This document shows positions 33,903 through 46,400 of a DNA stretch of 64,000 nt, in pieces. Position numbers and translations under genes: made by a program. The notes under the pieces are model-generated. The model saw only the letters and a list, made by a program, of their open reading frames with translations. It did not search any database and was not told where the DNA came from. Position 1 is the first letter of the stretch. Each line of letters begins with the position of its first letter. Source of the stretch: Odontesthes bonariensis (taxonomy: Eukaryota > Chordata > Actinopteri > Atheriniformes > Atherinopsidae). The stretch lies in assembly GCF_027942865.1 (NCBI RefSeq), contig NC_134526.1, positions 10,882,284-10,946,283 on the forward strand, in the 5' to 3' direction.

Positions 33903-36900
33903 TCTCCTTGTTGAACAAAGCTTACAGAGTTTAGTTAGCTTGTCAACTTGGGAAGTGTGTTTTGCAGCTATTTGAACATTTCACACTAAAGATAGACTGC
34001 ATATCCACATTTAATCTCCTCATCATCATTTCCATTAACGACAGAGTGGTCTACCTATGCTCATACTGCAGACATATGAATATATATCAACACACACTGT
34101 TTCTCCATGATGCTGCACTGGGTAACACACCTCAGGCATCTCTCCTGACCTGGCAACCTTGTCAAAACTGTCATGACAGAAAAATACAATAGTTATGTTT
34201 TTCCATGAAGGGTCCTGAATTAAGCAGCCATATGTTTTACTTACTCAGTTTTAACACAGATGTCCCTGCGTGTAACACTACGTGATGACATTCACACTCA
34301 TATGACAATGAGCACATCCTACATACTGATTACTGATTTGGTCACAAAAGCTTTGTAAGGAGAAACAAGCTGGGCTGCATGTGCATCAGAACAATTGTGA
34401 CAGCTTCACAAATTGCGAGACTTTATGATAACAAGTCCTGAAAACATAAAAGGAAGGAAACACAGACTTTCACAATCATTAGTTTCAAAGCCAGTTTTCA
34501 CACTGACAGCAAGAAGTATCGTCTTGTGTCAGTAAAAAGTGGCCATACGGAGAGCAGAAGAAAATGTTCTAAAAGCCTTTTCAATCGAACCAAATTCCTA
34601 ACACCTGCTGCAACCACTACAGGTTATGATATTTTATTTTTAACGTAAACTTAATGCTAACAGATACTATCCAAACTGAAGTTTGAACATGCACACTGGA
34701 ATTAAACTACTTGTATAGTTAAGCTGAACAGCTGGCCAGAGAATCGGTGTATCATTGCAATGGCCCCAACATAAACAGTGATCTGTTGAGCAGCAAAGTA
34801 AACTTCCTCTGCTTGCACTGATGCACACACTTCCTGAGGGGATTGAAAGATGCAACAGACTGAACCCCATTTTCCAAGCTGGAAGTGTTTGACTCAGAAG
34901 GCAAATGCACTAACCAGGCAAATTTGATCCACATGCTGGATAGATTTCAGTGAGATTCATGTCTGACTACATCAGCCTCCAAATGGATCATATTTTTGTT
35001 TTTTACTGAAACAACTGTATTCAACTTTGGTTCATACATTTGGTTCCCAGAGTTTTGGCGTGTAACTTCAATATCCTGAACATTTTCAATACTAACAGGA
35101 AATCCAAAGCATTTCATCTAAAAGCAAACTGTATCTTTGTTATTTATCTATGTCTTTTAATCTTTCACATCATACTGTTTTCTTAAAACAAAGCAGGCCA
35201 TGAAACAAGGCTCATTTCCCACAATGTCTTGTATTAAGATTTCCCCCTCTTGAGTTGATCTTCGATGTTTTCTGAGAAACTTGTCTGTTACTTTAATGTT
35301 GTACAGAAGTGGATTAACTAGCTGTTTCCACTAATTCCACAGTTTATTTTTGATTTCCTGCTCCATGACTGCAGATTAATATCTCTGGTGGCAGCAACCC
35401 AACTGCAACAAAAGCCTTGACTACGAGGGTCCCTAACCTTAGCACCCTGAGAAACACTATACCCAGTGTGAGAGGTCATAGCACTGTACAATTGGAGACA
35501 TGATTGGGGAACAGTGGGTATGTGTGAGTTTTAGTGGCCTCGGGGGAGTCCCACCCAGGGAGACTGAAAAGGAAGCTGTGCAGATGAAGGTCAGAGTTGG
35601 GTGGCTCACATCCTACACAATATTTGTCTTGTTATTCCAGTCTTCGCCAACACACAAAAAAGATCCCGATTAAGGATAATGTCCAGCGAATCATCTCAAA
35701 AAATCTTTTTTGGGGGTAAAACGTCTTTTCTACACATGTAGAGTTTTACAATGAACTGACTCATCTATATGAAAGCAAGCCGGTGGAAGCCACAGGATTT
35801 TGAGAAGTGCTGTAAAATGTCCTCAGTGGGGCAAACTTGCCATGAGGTCTTGTAAAAGTTACATGAAAAAGTACAATTAGATAGATTGTTTTGTTCTAAG
35901 TTGCCATTCATCATCTACAAAGAACCCCAGATGCAACATTACAGCACAACTTGGCAACTGTGATAATATTAAAACCTTTGAAGACCCTCCAACTGATGTT
36001 TGCTTTTTCCATATATGATATCCCTCTGTGATTTTTCGCCAGACTTGCATCATGTTATTTCCAGGCTGTTGCTGAGTTTGGCATCCAGAGGCTAAAGCTG
36101 GCTGATGTCATGTTTTTCATGGCTGAGATAGCGAGACCATCCTCAGATGATTAATATGTCTGTGGAGTGAGCGGACCTCTTTAACAGTGTGTGGGACGAG
36201 ACATGATCGTTGAAAAGTGCATTAGATAATGCTCAAGATGGAAAAAAATAAATCTGATATCCGCTAATTACTAACATTTCAATCGCCCTTTGATCTGTCA
36301 CTGTATCCATGAAGTATTTTGGTGAGATTACAGGAAAAAATATCCACGATGGTATTCATAGCACACCAACTACAAAGGCATAATCACAATGTGGACTTTT
36401 CCTGTATATGTGACTGTGCTCACGATGTCACAGCGCAGGTCATGGTATGTCAGGTCAGGCGAACTTTGGCTAACACCATGGAACAGGCAGTGATGACCTG
36501 GGAAACCGGGATCTTTTCCGTCAATACTGAAGAGACAAAGAGATGTCAAAAAACGATGACCCTTTCCTGCTAATCAGAGAAAGATTCGCAAAGAGGAAAG
36601 CACTCCTCCCTCCACCTCGGCTCACGCGGTGATGAGGTTTCCATGTTTGTGTTGGCTTGTACAGGTCTGACGGTACCTGCATCCTTTTTGGCATAAGACA
36701 GTGATACAGAGACTTATCTTCTGGCAGAGTAGAGGAAGTTCAGATTTCATCTGTCAAGTTTGTATATCTAAACAAATAAAATGTTGACTGAATTGTGTGT
36801 CAGTTTCTTATTGGTGCCACTTTATGTATTCAGTCATAGTCCTCAAGTTATTCTTGTAGAAAGACTTTAATCACCTGGTTTCCTGTCACGTTGTTTTGCA

Positions 36901-37679
36901 CAACTTTTTGAATCATGCAATCCATAGACTTGCAAGCTTTTAAGGTATTGTAAGCCACAACTCCACATAGAAAAGTCATTAAGGCTAAAATCTGTACGTT
37001 TCCATGTCATTTTCTCACTTTTTGTCTTCAGTTGACAGCCACACGAGCACACAGCTCTGTGGATGGCCATGCCTGTCTCTCTATCAGCTCACCAATTTGG
37101 TCAGGATTTAAATACATCTCAAGAACTACAAAATGACCATGAAGCTCAGAGTCTCATAGTCACCAAAGTGTAATCCTAACATTGGCGATCTCTAACTTTA
37201 CCTCCTTGTAAGTAAAATATTTTGGTTGCAATGAGACGAACGTCTGATTACACAACTATACTAAAACCAGGATGAATTTTTACTGTGAGTAATGAACCCC
37301 TCATCAGATCAACATTCATATATCTTTTGCTCGTCATCTTGATGCCCTTGGACTTATTACCAGTAATGGGGGATGCTGTTATTGGGTCTTGGATCTTTCA
37401 GCAGGATCAGTCAGAAGTCTTCAGTCAGGTGACTCATGAGTCTATCAGCAGTGGAGAATATTCTGGCTGCTTCAACCTAACATTGTGTTAGAAATGGAAA
37501 AAGAGAGGTTGGTTTGTTTTTAATTCTTTAAAACAATCTCTATTGCCTTGGATGGTGATAAGCTCAAAATATTGTGATGGTGGTCCTGTTATGGTATTGT
37601 AGGCAAACATGCACAATGTATATTTCTGTATAATTCCAGTGTCTGACAGTTACTCATTTCATCATTTATTATTTATTTA
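33903..37679. other. Gene-poor stretch, nothing assignable
   Basis: No ORF above about 85 codons, no recognised repeat and no RNA gene was seen on either strand. Confidence 0.45.
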
Positions 37680-37838
37680 TTTAATTACTTTACCATGTGC
37701 AATAACCCGGTCATGTGCAATAATAATAATAATAATAATTAGGTACTGAGTAGCATTGTAAAGACTGTTTATTGTTTATTGTATTTTTGTACATATTGAG
37801 ATTTTCCTTATCTTATTCTTATTCATCTTTTCTTTTCT
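37680..37838 (+). repeat. Left part of an older LINE 3' UTR split by Rex3
   Basis: AT-rich sequence with a (TAA)n run at 37721-37739 and TTTATTGTTTATTGTATTTT, ending ATCTTTTCTTTTCT at 37825-37838. It continues after the Rex3 insertion at 39436. The two halves together read like the 3' end of a fish CR1/L2-group LINE (U-rich, then GTAACGAGGGCACTGC, AATTTCCC, GGGATTAACAAAGT and a short tandem tail). Confidence 0.6.
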
Positions 37839-39424
37839 CTGCTTCCTCATCGGAAGGCGTGTCGCCAGAGTTGGGGAGCTCGGACGTGGGGCCTCCCATT
37901 TCTGGGGCTGAGGTTGCCGAGGTGGTTAAAAAACTCCTCGGTGGCAAGGCCCCGGGGGTGGATGAGGTCCGTCCTGAGTTCCTCAAAGCTCTGGATGTTG
38001 TAGGGCTGTCTTGGTTGACACACCTCTGCAGCATCGCGTGGACATCGGGGGCAGTGCCTCTGGATTGGCAGATCGGGGTGGTGGTCCCCCTCTTTAAAAA
38101 GGGGGACCGGAGGGTGTGTTCCAACTATAGGGGGTTCACACTCCTCAGCCTCCCTGGTAAGGTCTTTTCGGGGGTACTGGAGAGGAGGATCCGCCGGATA
38201 GTCGAATCTCGGATTCAGGAGGTGCAGTGTGGTTTTCGTCCTGGCCGTGGAACAGTGGACCAGCTCTATACCCTCGGCAGGATCCTGGAGGATGCATGGG
38301 AGTTCGCCCAACCGGTCTACATGTGTTTTGTGGACTTGGAGAAGGCGTTCGACCGTGTCCCTCGGGGACTCTTGTGGGGGGTGCTCCGGGAGTATGGAGT
38401 GCCGGACTCCTTGATATGGGCTGTTCGGTCTCTGTATGACCGGTGTCAGAGTTTGGTCCGTATTGCCAGCGGTAAGTCGGACATGTTTCCTGTGAGGGTT
38501 GGACTCCGTCAGGGCTGCCCTGTGTCACCGATTCTGTTCATAATTTTTATGGACAGAATTTCTAGGCGCAGCCAGGGCGTTGAGGGGGTCTGTTTTGTCG
38601 ACCTCAGAATCGGGTCTCTGCTTTTTGCGGACGATGCGGTTCTGTTGGCGTCGTCGGGCCGTGACCTTCAGCTCTCACTGGAGCGGTTTGCAGCCGAGTG
38701 TGAAGCGGCTGGGATGACCATCAGCACCTCCAAATCTGAGACCATGGTCTTCGGCCGGAAAAGGGTGGAATGCCCTCTCCGGGTCGGGTTTGAGATCCTT
38801 CCCCAAGTGGAGGAGTTCAAGTATCTCGGGGTCTTGTTCACGAGTGAGGGACAAATGGAACAGGAGATTGACAGGCGGATCGGTGCGGCGTCTGCAGTGA
38901 TGCGGGCTCTGCACCGGCCCGTCGTGGTGAAGAAGGAGTTGAGCCAAAAGGCGAAGCTCTCGATTTACCGGTCAATCTATGTTCCTACCCTCACCTATGG
39001 TCACGAGCTGTGGGTAGTGACCGAAAGAATGAGATCGCGTATACAAGCGGCCGAAATGAGTTTCCTCCGCAGGGTGTCTGGGCTCTCCCTTAGAGATAGG
39101 GTGAGAAGCTCGGTCATCCGGGAGGGGCTCGGAGTAGAACCGCTGCTCCTCCGCATCGAGAGGAGTCAGATGAGGTGGCTCGGGCATCTGGTGAGAATGC
39201 CTCCTGGACGCCTCCCCGGTGAGGTGTTCCGGGCCCGTCCCACTGGGAAAAGGCCCCGGGGAAGACCCAGGACATGTTGGAGAGACTATGTTTCTCGGCT
39301 GGCCTGGGAACGCCTCGGGGTCCCCCCAGAAGAGCTGGAGGAAGTGGCCGGGGACAGGGACGTCTGGGTCTCTTTTCTCAAGCTGCTGCCCCCGCGACCC
39401 GATCCCCGGACCAGTGGAAGATAA
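37772..39424 (+). CDS. Rex3 reverse transcriptase, N-terminally truncated but uninterrupted (550-codon frame)
   Basis: The open frame begins at 37772 in host DNA, and the first about 22 residues (to SYSSFLFSA) are not part of the element; the LINE part starts at about 37839. Motifs in order: KAPGVDEVRPEFLKAL, VVVPLFKKGDRRVCSNYRG, CFVDLEKAFDRVPRGLLW (catalytic Asp), GLRQGCPVSPILFIIFMDRI, LLFADDAVLLAS (FADD at residues 285-288), EFKYLGVLFTSEG, then the RTE C-terminal region with RMRWLGH-like QMRWLGHLVRMPPGRLPGEV and RPRGRPRTCWRDYV. It ends TAA two bases before the tandem tail. The endonuclease domain is missing, so the copy is non-autonomous. There are no internal stops across more than 520 codons, which suggests a recent insertion. 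Many overlapping ORFs on both strands in this G+C-rich segment are shadows. Confidence 0.9.
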   Translation: MFIVFLYILRFSLSYSYSSFLFSASSSEGVSPELGSSDVGPPISGAEVAEVVKKLLGGKAPGVDEVRPEFLKALDVVGLSWLTHLCSIAWTSGAVPLDWQIGVVVPLFKKGDRRVCSNYRGFTLLSLPGKVFSGVLERRIRRIVESRIQEVQCGFRPGRGTVDQLYTLGRILEDAWEFAQPVYMCFVDLEKAFDRVPRGLLWGVLREYGVPDSLIWAVRSLYDRCQSLVRIASGKSDMFPVRVGLRQGCPVSPILFIIFMDRISRRSQGVEGVCFVDLRIGSLLFADDAVLLASSGRDLQLSLERFAAECEAAGMTISTSKSETMVFGRKRVECPLRVGFEILPQVEEFKYLGVLFTSEGQMEQEIDRRIGAASAVMRALHRPVVVKKELSQKAKLSIYRSIYVPTLTYGHELWVVTERMRSRIQAAEMSFLRRVSGLSLRDRVRSSVIREGLGVEPLLLRIERSQMRWLGHLVRMPPGRLPGEVFRARPTGKRPRGRPRTCWRDYVSRLAWERLGVPPEELEEVAGDRDVWVSFLKLLPPRPDPRTSGR

Positions 39425-39435
39425 TGGATGGATGG
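37839..39435 (+). mobile_element. Rex3 (RTE-clade) LINE, 5'-truncated, with perfect 14-bp target-site duplication
   Basis: Flanked by ATCTTTTCTTTTCT at 37825-37838 and again at 39436-39449. The 3' end is the short tandem tail (ATGG)n typical of Rex3, with no poly-A. G+C content is far higher than in the surrounding DNA. It contains reverse transcriptase and the C-terminal domain but lacks the N-terminal endonuclease, as expected from incomplete reverse transcription. Assignment to Rex3 rests on remembered family sequence (NYRGFTLLSLPGKVFSGVLE, QCGFRPGRGTVDQLYTL, PTLTYGHELWV). Confidence 0.88.
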
Positions 39436-39537
39436 ATCTTTTCTTTTCTTTTTTTTTCTGTAACGAGGGCACTGCAAAAAAGGAATTTCCCGCAAGGGAT
39501 TAACAAAGTAATTCTGATTCTGATTCTGATTCTGATG
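39436..39537 (+). repeat. Right part of the older LINE 3' UTR with (TTCTGA)n tail
   Basis: Continues the repeat interrupted at 37838: ATCTTTTCTTTTCT, T-run, GTAACGAGGGCACTGC, GGAATTTCCCGCAAGGGATT, AACAAAGTA and a hexanucleotide tail of about four TTCTGA units (39511-39535). Confidence 0.65.
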
Positions 39538-41035
39538 TCACTGTTAGATAGCAAATGTTATAAAGATGTTCTTTGTCCTTACAACAAATCTCAGAAAGAA
39601 CCAAGCAGACCTGCCTCATTGCAAATTTAAATCTCCATCAAAACTTGCCATTTTCAGTATGTAATTTAGAGAGTGCAAACCGGAAGAATGACCATTACAA
39701 ACATGGTGAATTAGAGGCTTATGGCAAAAACTGACTGCTGGTTGTATGATAAGGTCGCACCGCACCACTCATGGCTTTCCTTTTCTGATCTATCGTCACA
39801 TCGAAATAACCCTTTGCTGTCTTGGTGGTCCTTTGCCTACTGGCCACCATGCTTCGAGGGGTGCTTTAGGTGCTGTGGAGGGTTGGATTTGTTCAGTAAA
39901 TGCTAAATGCTTGAAAAACAACAACAAATCAGTTGTTCTTGATATACTAGTTAGCAAATATTACCATGCTAACGTCAGACAAGCATAACAGTTTCAGGCT
40001 TTATCAAGATGCCCAAACACTTCATATTTGAAATATTTAGAAGTGGCTACATAGAGTTAGGTTGACAGATTTTACAAACTGGTAGAGTTACAGTTATAAG
40101 TAATTTGGTAAATGTGACCTTTGGAGAAGTATAACCATTATCCTTTTTCCAAACATTAAGCACTTGTTCATCTGAAAACTAAAATTGTAGGATTCTTCAT
40201 CTTTAAACATTTTTATTACATGAAAAAATAAGCAGCTTTTGAATAATGTATTAAATTTTTCTTTAGAACATTGTGTTTTGAATTCTTTGATGGATCTACT
40301 GGTATGATATGAAACTCTTTTTGTTCCCCAGGGCACTTCCTCAAGTCCATTCAACAATAGCTCTTTAGAATGACAGCCAAGGACATTGAAGGGTTCTTTA
40401 CAAAAAATTTGGTCAAGCATTGGCTGAAGATGCATATCTAAGTGTACTCTGGCCTGTGTTTTCTTCACGCCGACAGAAGTTCAAGATTTGTCCGAAGCTC
40501 TAATACATTTTCTTTCATCTACTTGACTGTGGGCTGTGACCCCGGTAATGTTATACAAATGTCATGCGTCATGGGACCGACAGCTCCTTTTGCCCGATGA
40601 GCATTGTTGAAGAAAAGGCCCTTTGTGGCAAAACAGAGACTCCTGGCACAATGGTGCTTTGCTGCTCAGGTCATGTAGGAAAAGAACAGAAAATCTGAGG
40701 CACTGCTTTTACTCACAAACTTATCTTAAAAGTGCTTCTGCAAATGTTTCGTAATATGGTATTGCCTTGTTACTGAAGACTGATAACCTGATGAAGCCAG
40801 GGTTCGATCATCAGCAGAAAGTCACATTCCTCTCCAGCCATCACCTCAAAGGAAATTACTCACAGTAAACAATCAAGACAACAAGCTGTGCCTTTTATCT
40901 CTGTCTTATTTCAGCTGCACCCTGGGGCTTTGAAGCCCCGCAGCTGAGACCAAACAATAAAGTTTTTTTTATTGTGATGACTCTTTATGGCTCAGGATTT
41001 AGTATTGTGTTGGTCTGGACAGTGAAAAAGTATTC

Positions 41036-41090
41036 CCGAGAAAAAAATGACGAGAAAAAAATGACGAAAAAAAAACGACGAACGAAATGA
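41036..41090 (+). repeat. A-rich minisatellite
   Basis: About three imperfect units of ATGACGAGAAAAAA, degrading into GACGAACGAAATGATGATG. Non-coding. Confidence 0.8.
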
Positions 41091-43362
41091 TGATGCACAA
41101 ATGTTCCTCAAAATAAAATGTAACGGTAATACATGTTAGATTCCATGTTCTAATATGTTGCATGTTAAACTAATCTTCCCTGAATCAGCTGCAACATCAG
41201 ATGACTCCTAATGTTATTGCCTTGGCCATATTACTTATTCTTTTTAATTTGTTTAGTTGGTCAACAAACGTACTCTGCCTCAACTTCTGTCAATAATCTG
41301 CTGTCAAAGGCAAGTTTTGTCCCCTAGAACACTCATTTGCATGATGCAGCAAGCTGCCATGGCAACCATGGTTATCTGTTGTGTTGGTTGTTCCAGCTAT
41401 CCACCCTTTTGCCCTGACCCCTTCCCTCAGTGTCGGCACACTTTCCCCCAAGGCATTTCTCATACAACATCTGCCTTGTCCACCCCTCACAAACTTACCC
41501 GCTCCAAAAGCCAGAGAGCCCCTGGACTGGCTTTTCTCAATAAAGGCCACCCATAACCACCTGCTGAGAGGGTTAGAGGTCAGCACCCACACACTAGGGG
41601 CCAACGATATCCTGCATCCTCTTACTCCACATAGCAAAAGAGAAAATGATCATTCCTGAACTTACACAGAAAAAAGAGAAGAGGAAAATTCCTTCTTTTA
41701 TTTTGCTTCGAGCTATCACTGAAAGATGATCAAAAGAAAGATTTTATTGTATGGAAATGACTTCTATAAACACAAGTGACAACAGTTTTATAGCACATAT
41801 CAGCTTCATAAAGCACTTTCTCATGTCATTTCCCCAGGTTGTAATGTCTGGCTGCTCTGTCATGTGACTGATGAATGTGGAGACAGAAGGAGAGGGAGTT
41901 CCCTGTGGTTTGTATTCGGGCTTGCTGCATTGCCTGCTGCCCAGTCTGGGCCTAAAGGAAGAACCCGGCCTTCATCAATCTGCTTCCACATTCCACAATA
42001 GCTGACAAAGAGGCTCCACTCTCTCTGCGGCAGATGGCTTCGCCTCAGGCCGTCCACGCCAAGCTCCCATTGTTCGAGTTTAGGGGTTTGATGGGGGGAC
42101 CTTTGCTCCTCCTCCTTCAGTGTCACAAAAGGATACTGGTGTGTAGAAGCTACATTTAAACTCTAGATGCAGCGGCACCAAGAAAATATTTGACATTTCA
42201 CATGAGTTTAAAGATAATCTCTGCTGTTGGTCTGATCAAATCTATAACAGGGAGATATACGATACATTCAATAAATGAACTAAAACACCGGTGCTGTGAC
42301 AAAAATCTCCCAGGATTATCTTGATTCCCACAGGAATACGAGTCAAGCATAGCCCAGCAGGGTGACACAAGCAAGCTCTCACAGCTTGCTATCATACTAG
42401 CAGCCATGTTTTCCATTGTTATCTACAACCAAGAAGCTCAGTCTAGATAAGGCAATATTGTAAAATCACACAATTTGAAACCAAGTAGTATCAGAGACTG
42501 AAATCACAGACTTCGAGACACTTCACAGAAAGCAATATCGTGGCTTTCTTGATCATAAAGCAGCAGCCTATAACACCTATTTATAAAAAGCTGAAACAAG
42601 TTGATTTTGATTAGAAATTGGACAAACTATTAATCACTTGTATTAAATACTTGCAACATAACTTTCTCAACTGCCTGTAACACCCTGTAGATTGAGAGAG
42701 AGTTTTTTTTATGAAAAAGGCTTAAGGCAATGTTTGGAGGATAAACCAAAGAATTTGACAGATATTCTCGTTTGCAAGTGCTCCTCCTGCAGCTGCAATA
42801 CAGTTAAACACATGCTAAAATCAGCGTGGATATGGACTTCAAAATGGTCTCTGACAGAAACTGACAGAAAGGGGGGGGTGAGGGAATAATGTTCAGTGAC
42901 TGAACTTTAAAAATTTAAACATTGTTATCCAAGAGGAAAAATAGGAAAAAAAACAGAGCAGAGAGAACAGTTTTCTGTTCACCCCAACACCCTAACCTAT
43001 GTCTAAATAAGGCATTTGTTGGTTGATACCAGTGACCTTTACATGCCACCCGAAGTCCTTTGTGCATTTGTTCGAAATGTATAAAAAAAAAAAAATAGTA
43101 AATGAGAAAGGGAAACTGCAGCTTGTCAATCACACTGTAGCACTGCACCAAAGTGTATCCTGCTTTAACATCAATTCATCTCTAAATGGAGTCGTAAGTC
43201 GCAAAATGGATATTGTGCTTATTTAGATGTGACATTGAATTAATGACTGAGACTAAAAAATCATTGAGAAATTGCTCGGTGAGTCATTTTCCCCATGGAC
43301 ATTTGGCATCATTAGACAGAATGCAGGTTTAATTGATTTTTGCACTGGCTTTAATATTGACA

Positions 43363-43402
43363 CTGGAGGTTATGTTTTTTATCTGGAGGTTACGTTTTTT
43401 TA
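43363..43402 (+). repeat. 20-bp tandem duplication
   Basis: CTGGAGGTTATGTTTTTTAT is followed directly by CTGGAGGTTACGTTTTTTTA. The two units differ in few positions. Confidence 0.8.
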
Positions 43403-46400
43403 TGTGTGTTAAGGCCAAAGACTTCCTGGAAGTCAACACCCATAGCCTTTATTAAATATTCTAACCAGACCAACTGATTTACTGCACTTCTTTGGAACTA
43501 AATAATACATTCATGCCAGTTTAATTAAGCTCCTCTTTGATTACAAGGCAATTCTGCTTAATGATGAAAATCTGGTGATGAAATGAGTTACTTGATGCAA
43601 TAAATAATTTTGGTTAACAAAATCACATTCCGCTTCTTTAAACATTACCTATTAAAACTTTATTGAAATATATGTTACTTGTAATGTAGTCTAATGTGTA
43701 ATAGAAGCATTAAATCCAACCTTGATTTCAAGTCAGAATTATTCAAACCTTTTGGGAACAAAGCCCTGTTTTAGATTTACACCCATATCAAGTTACATGA
43801 TGGGTTTCTGTAGATCTGCAGGTTGATTACAGACCTTGTAACAATTTTATGGTCTTGTCTTTGTTGCTCCTTCTTCCTGAAAGTGGAGGGTAGTAAGGAG
43901 CTCTTTATGATGTGGGATTCCTTGGACATGCTCTGCGAAATCTCCCAGCAGCCTGACTGACTCCATTCAGCCATTAACATAAAGCTGCTTCTCCATTAGA
44001 GAGCATGCGGCCCCAGCTCTCTGTGCTTTTTGTGAGGGAGCTGCCTATGTTTAACACATCTGTTGTCTCCCATGTCTGAGCAACCCACAGACAGGTCTGT
44101 CCACAGAGATCCTTTTATTTGGCAATGAAAGGACCTACAGGGGCTCCTGATAGATGGCCTTCGTTCCAAGGAAAATGGAAAGCAGCATAATGGGGGGAAT
44201 GGGGAGCCACCACTCCAGCACACCCCCAGCCCCAAGACCCTAGAAAAGACTCCTCTTAACCAGCCTTATGCTGAGCCTAATCATGTTAACAGAGAGAGCA
44301 TGTCTGGGCATGTTTTATTTACTGCGTCTAGAGCGGATGCTTTTTCTTTTAATATGTCGGCCACTGAGAGAAAAATAAAAGAAACAGAAACAGGAGTTTC
44401 CAAAATGACAGTTTTAATCAGTGTGATAATGGATAAACGTCACATGCAAAAGTCAAATTTTCTTCCAAATTTCACACAAATTTTAAATGAGTTTCAGATT
44501 ATTTCTGAGTTATATCTGAAACAATGTATCTTCCTGTTACTCTTACAAAGTGGTAGTTACCTCACTGGTGTATTATTAAGCCATTGCATTAGGTAAATAA
44601 GACAGATGGCAAATGAGTTGACTTTTTTGTCTTCTGTCATCTTTCACTTGTTAAGACGTATCCCAGTGGGCAACATCCAGGATTTCATCATTGATTTCAA
44701 TTGGAGTGCCTGTTGATATCTGGTCTCAGCATCCTCTTTTTGCCCCTTTATCAGCCAGCTAAAAATACAATTAAAACATCAGTGTCTCACAAAAACACAA
44801 ATTTGTTTAATCACAACGATAATTTGCACATCAATGGGTTGAAAAAGACAACAAATTGAACAGATAGGATAGATATGCTCTGTAGAGAAACATTATCTAA
44901 ATACATTTTACATTTGATATCAATTGTCACAAATTTTTAACTACGTAAGTAAGATATCTAATATCTTACTTTCACATAATTCCCAATACTGCATATTCCT
45001 GTAAAATATGATCCAAATGCTCAGTCAGTGTCTTCAAATAGTCTGTGAAAACTTTTCACAGTTTCAAATGGTTGTTTTTTGTTGGTGATCGTTTTTTGCT
45101 GTTTTCATTTATAAAACTGAATCACAGGATTAGTCATTTCTTTGCTAACTTTCACTGAACTCTTGGGCTATAACACACTGACAACTTAAAATGCAATGCA
45201 ATTGGAAAGGACTTATGATAATTTTGGATTAAGTTTTCATACATATTCTTGAGACATTGCGGCGTTGGTACAAAGAATGAAGAACAGGGGGTTTATTAAT
45301 GGGAGTGAGAGGATGTTTACTGCAGCGCTTCAGCATCACTGATCAGGACAGCACAGAGATGGAAAGACAATAGACAAAACAATGTCCTATTTAAAGATGG
45401 GTCACTGCTATTTATAAACCATAGAAGAGGCCCGAGGAGGTGGGAGGGAAGACATTGTCTCACTAATTTTGTGAGATTTTATTCTAACCTCTTCACCCAG
45501 TCTTTTAATAAAAGGTACACTAATGAAATAAAAGTCATGTGATTTATCAGGTCTGTGTGGATGCCTTGTGTGTCAGACTATTTTGTCTTTTTTGGTACTA
45601 ATGACTCGTCTAATGTTTTTTCAGTGTAATGGGATCCGGTGGTCTCATCCATTTATCAAGGTAAGCTCTTATTTTGACATCTGTAAGAGGCCCACCATAG
45701 TTTGTCACATCAGTTGCAAACAGATAAGTTTAGCCTGTCAGAGAGGTTGGAGAGAACATTTCTCTGCAGCTGATAATATCTTCTGTGATGTCACATGTGG
45801 CGAAGTGCAATTTGTTTGAAATTTGAAGTGTTTTTATCTGCATGATGATGCTGACAGGACTTGTTCTTTTTCTGGTGTCGTGCACTGAACGTATCCTGAG
45901 CCTTGTTCCCGTTAGTCCTTTATCATTGTCTATCTGCTTCTGAGACCCCTTTTTAAATCAAAATAGACACTTGTGGCCCGACACAATGGGCAGCATTGTT
46001 CCGCTGTGAAAGGAGAGCATGTGCTTTGCTAATGCCGCACTTGCAGCAGCCAACCTCCGGGACAACTTCTACATTCAGCCTTTGATTAAGGAGCACAGTT
46101 CTGCATGGATGACTTCCTCCAAGGTGCCTGAAGGTTGTGGGAAAAGGCCACTGAGTAAGTGTGGCCTCAGTGTGGGGCCGGTCCTGACTCAGTGAATGGA
46201 CACACACAGACTTCAATGGTACCGGGTCCAGCTCGGTCCAGCTGAGGTGGGGGCGGCTCATTGTGGATTGCATGACCAACATTGACAGAAAGCTGGAGGG
46301 ACAGATGTAAGATTTAACTGCCAAACCCATCACCCACAAAAATGCTTCTGCACACACACACAAAGAAACACAGTTGTATTTGCAGACAGATTGAGCGCTT

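Noticed and set aside
37819-39630. Several long frames on both strands overlapping Rex3 (for example 38528-38145 and 39472-38972, minus)
   Set aside because: Shadows of the G+C-rich reverse transcriptase gene; they share no family match.
45953-46363. 136-codon minus-strand frame with a cysteine-rich end
   Set aside because: The CCKCG stretch looked like a growth-factor end, but spacing and flanks do not fit any known knot family.
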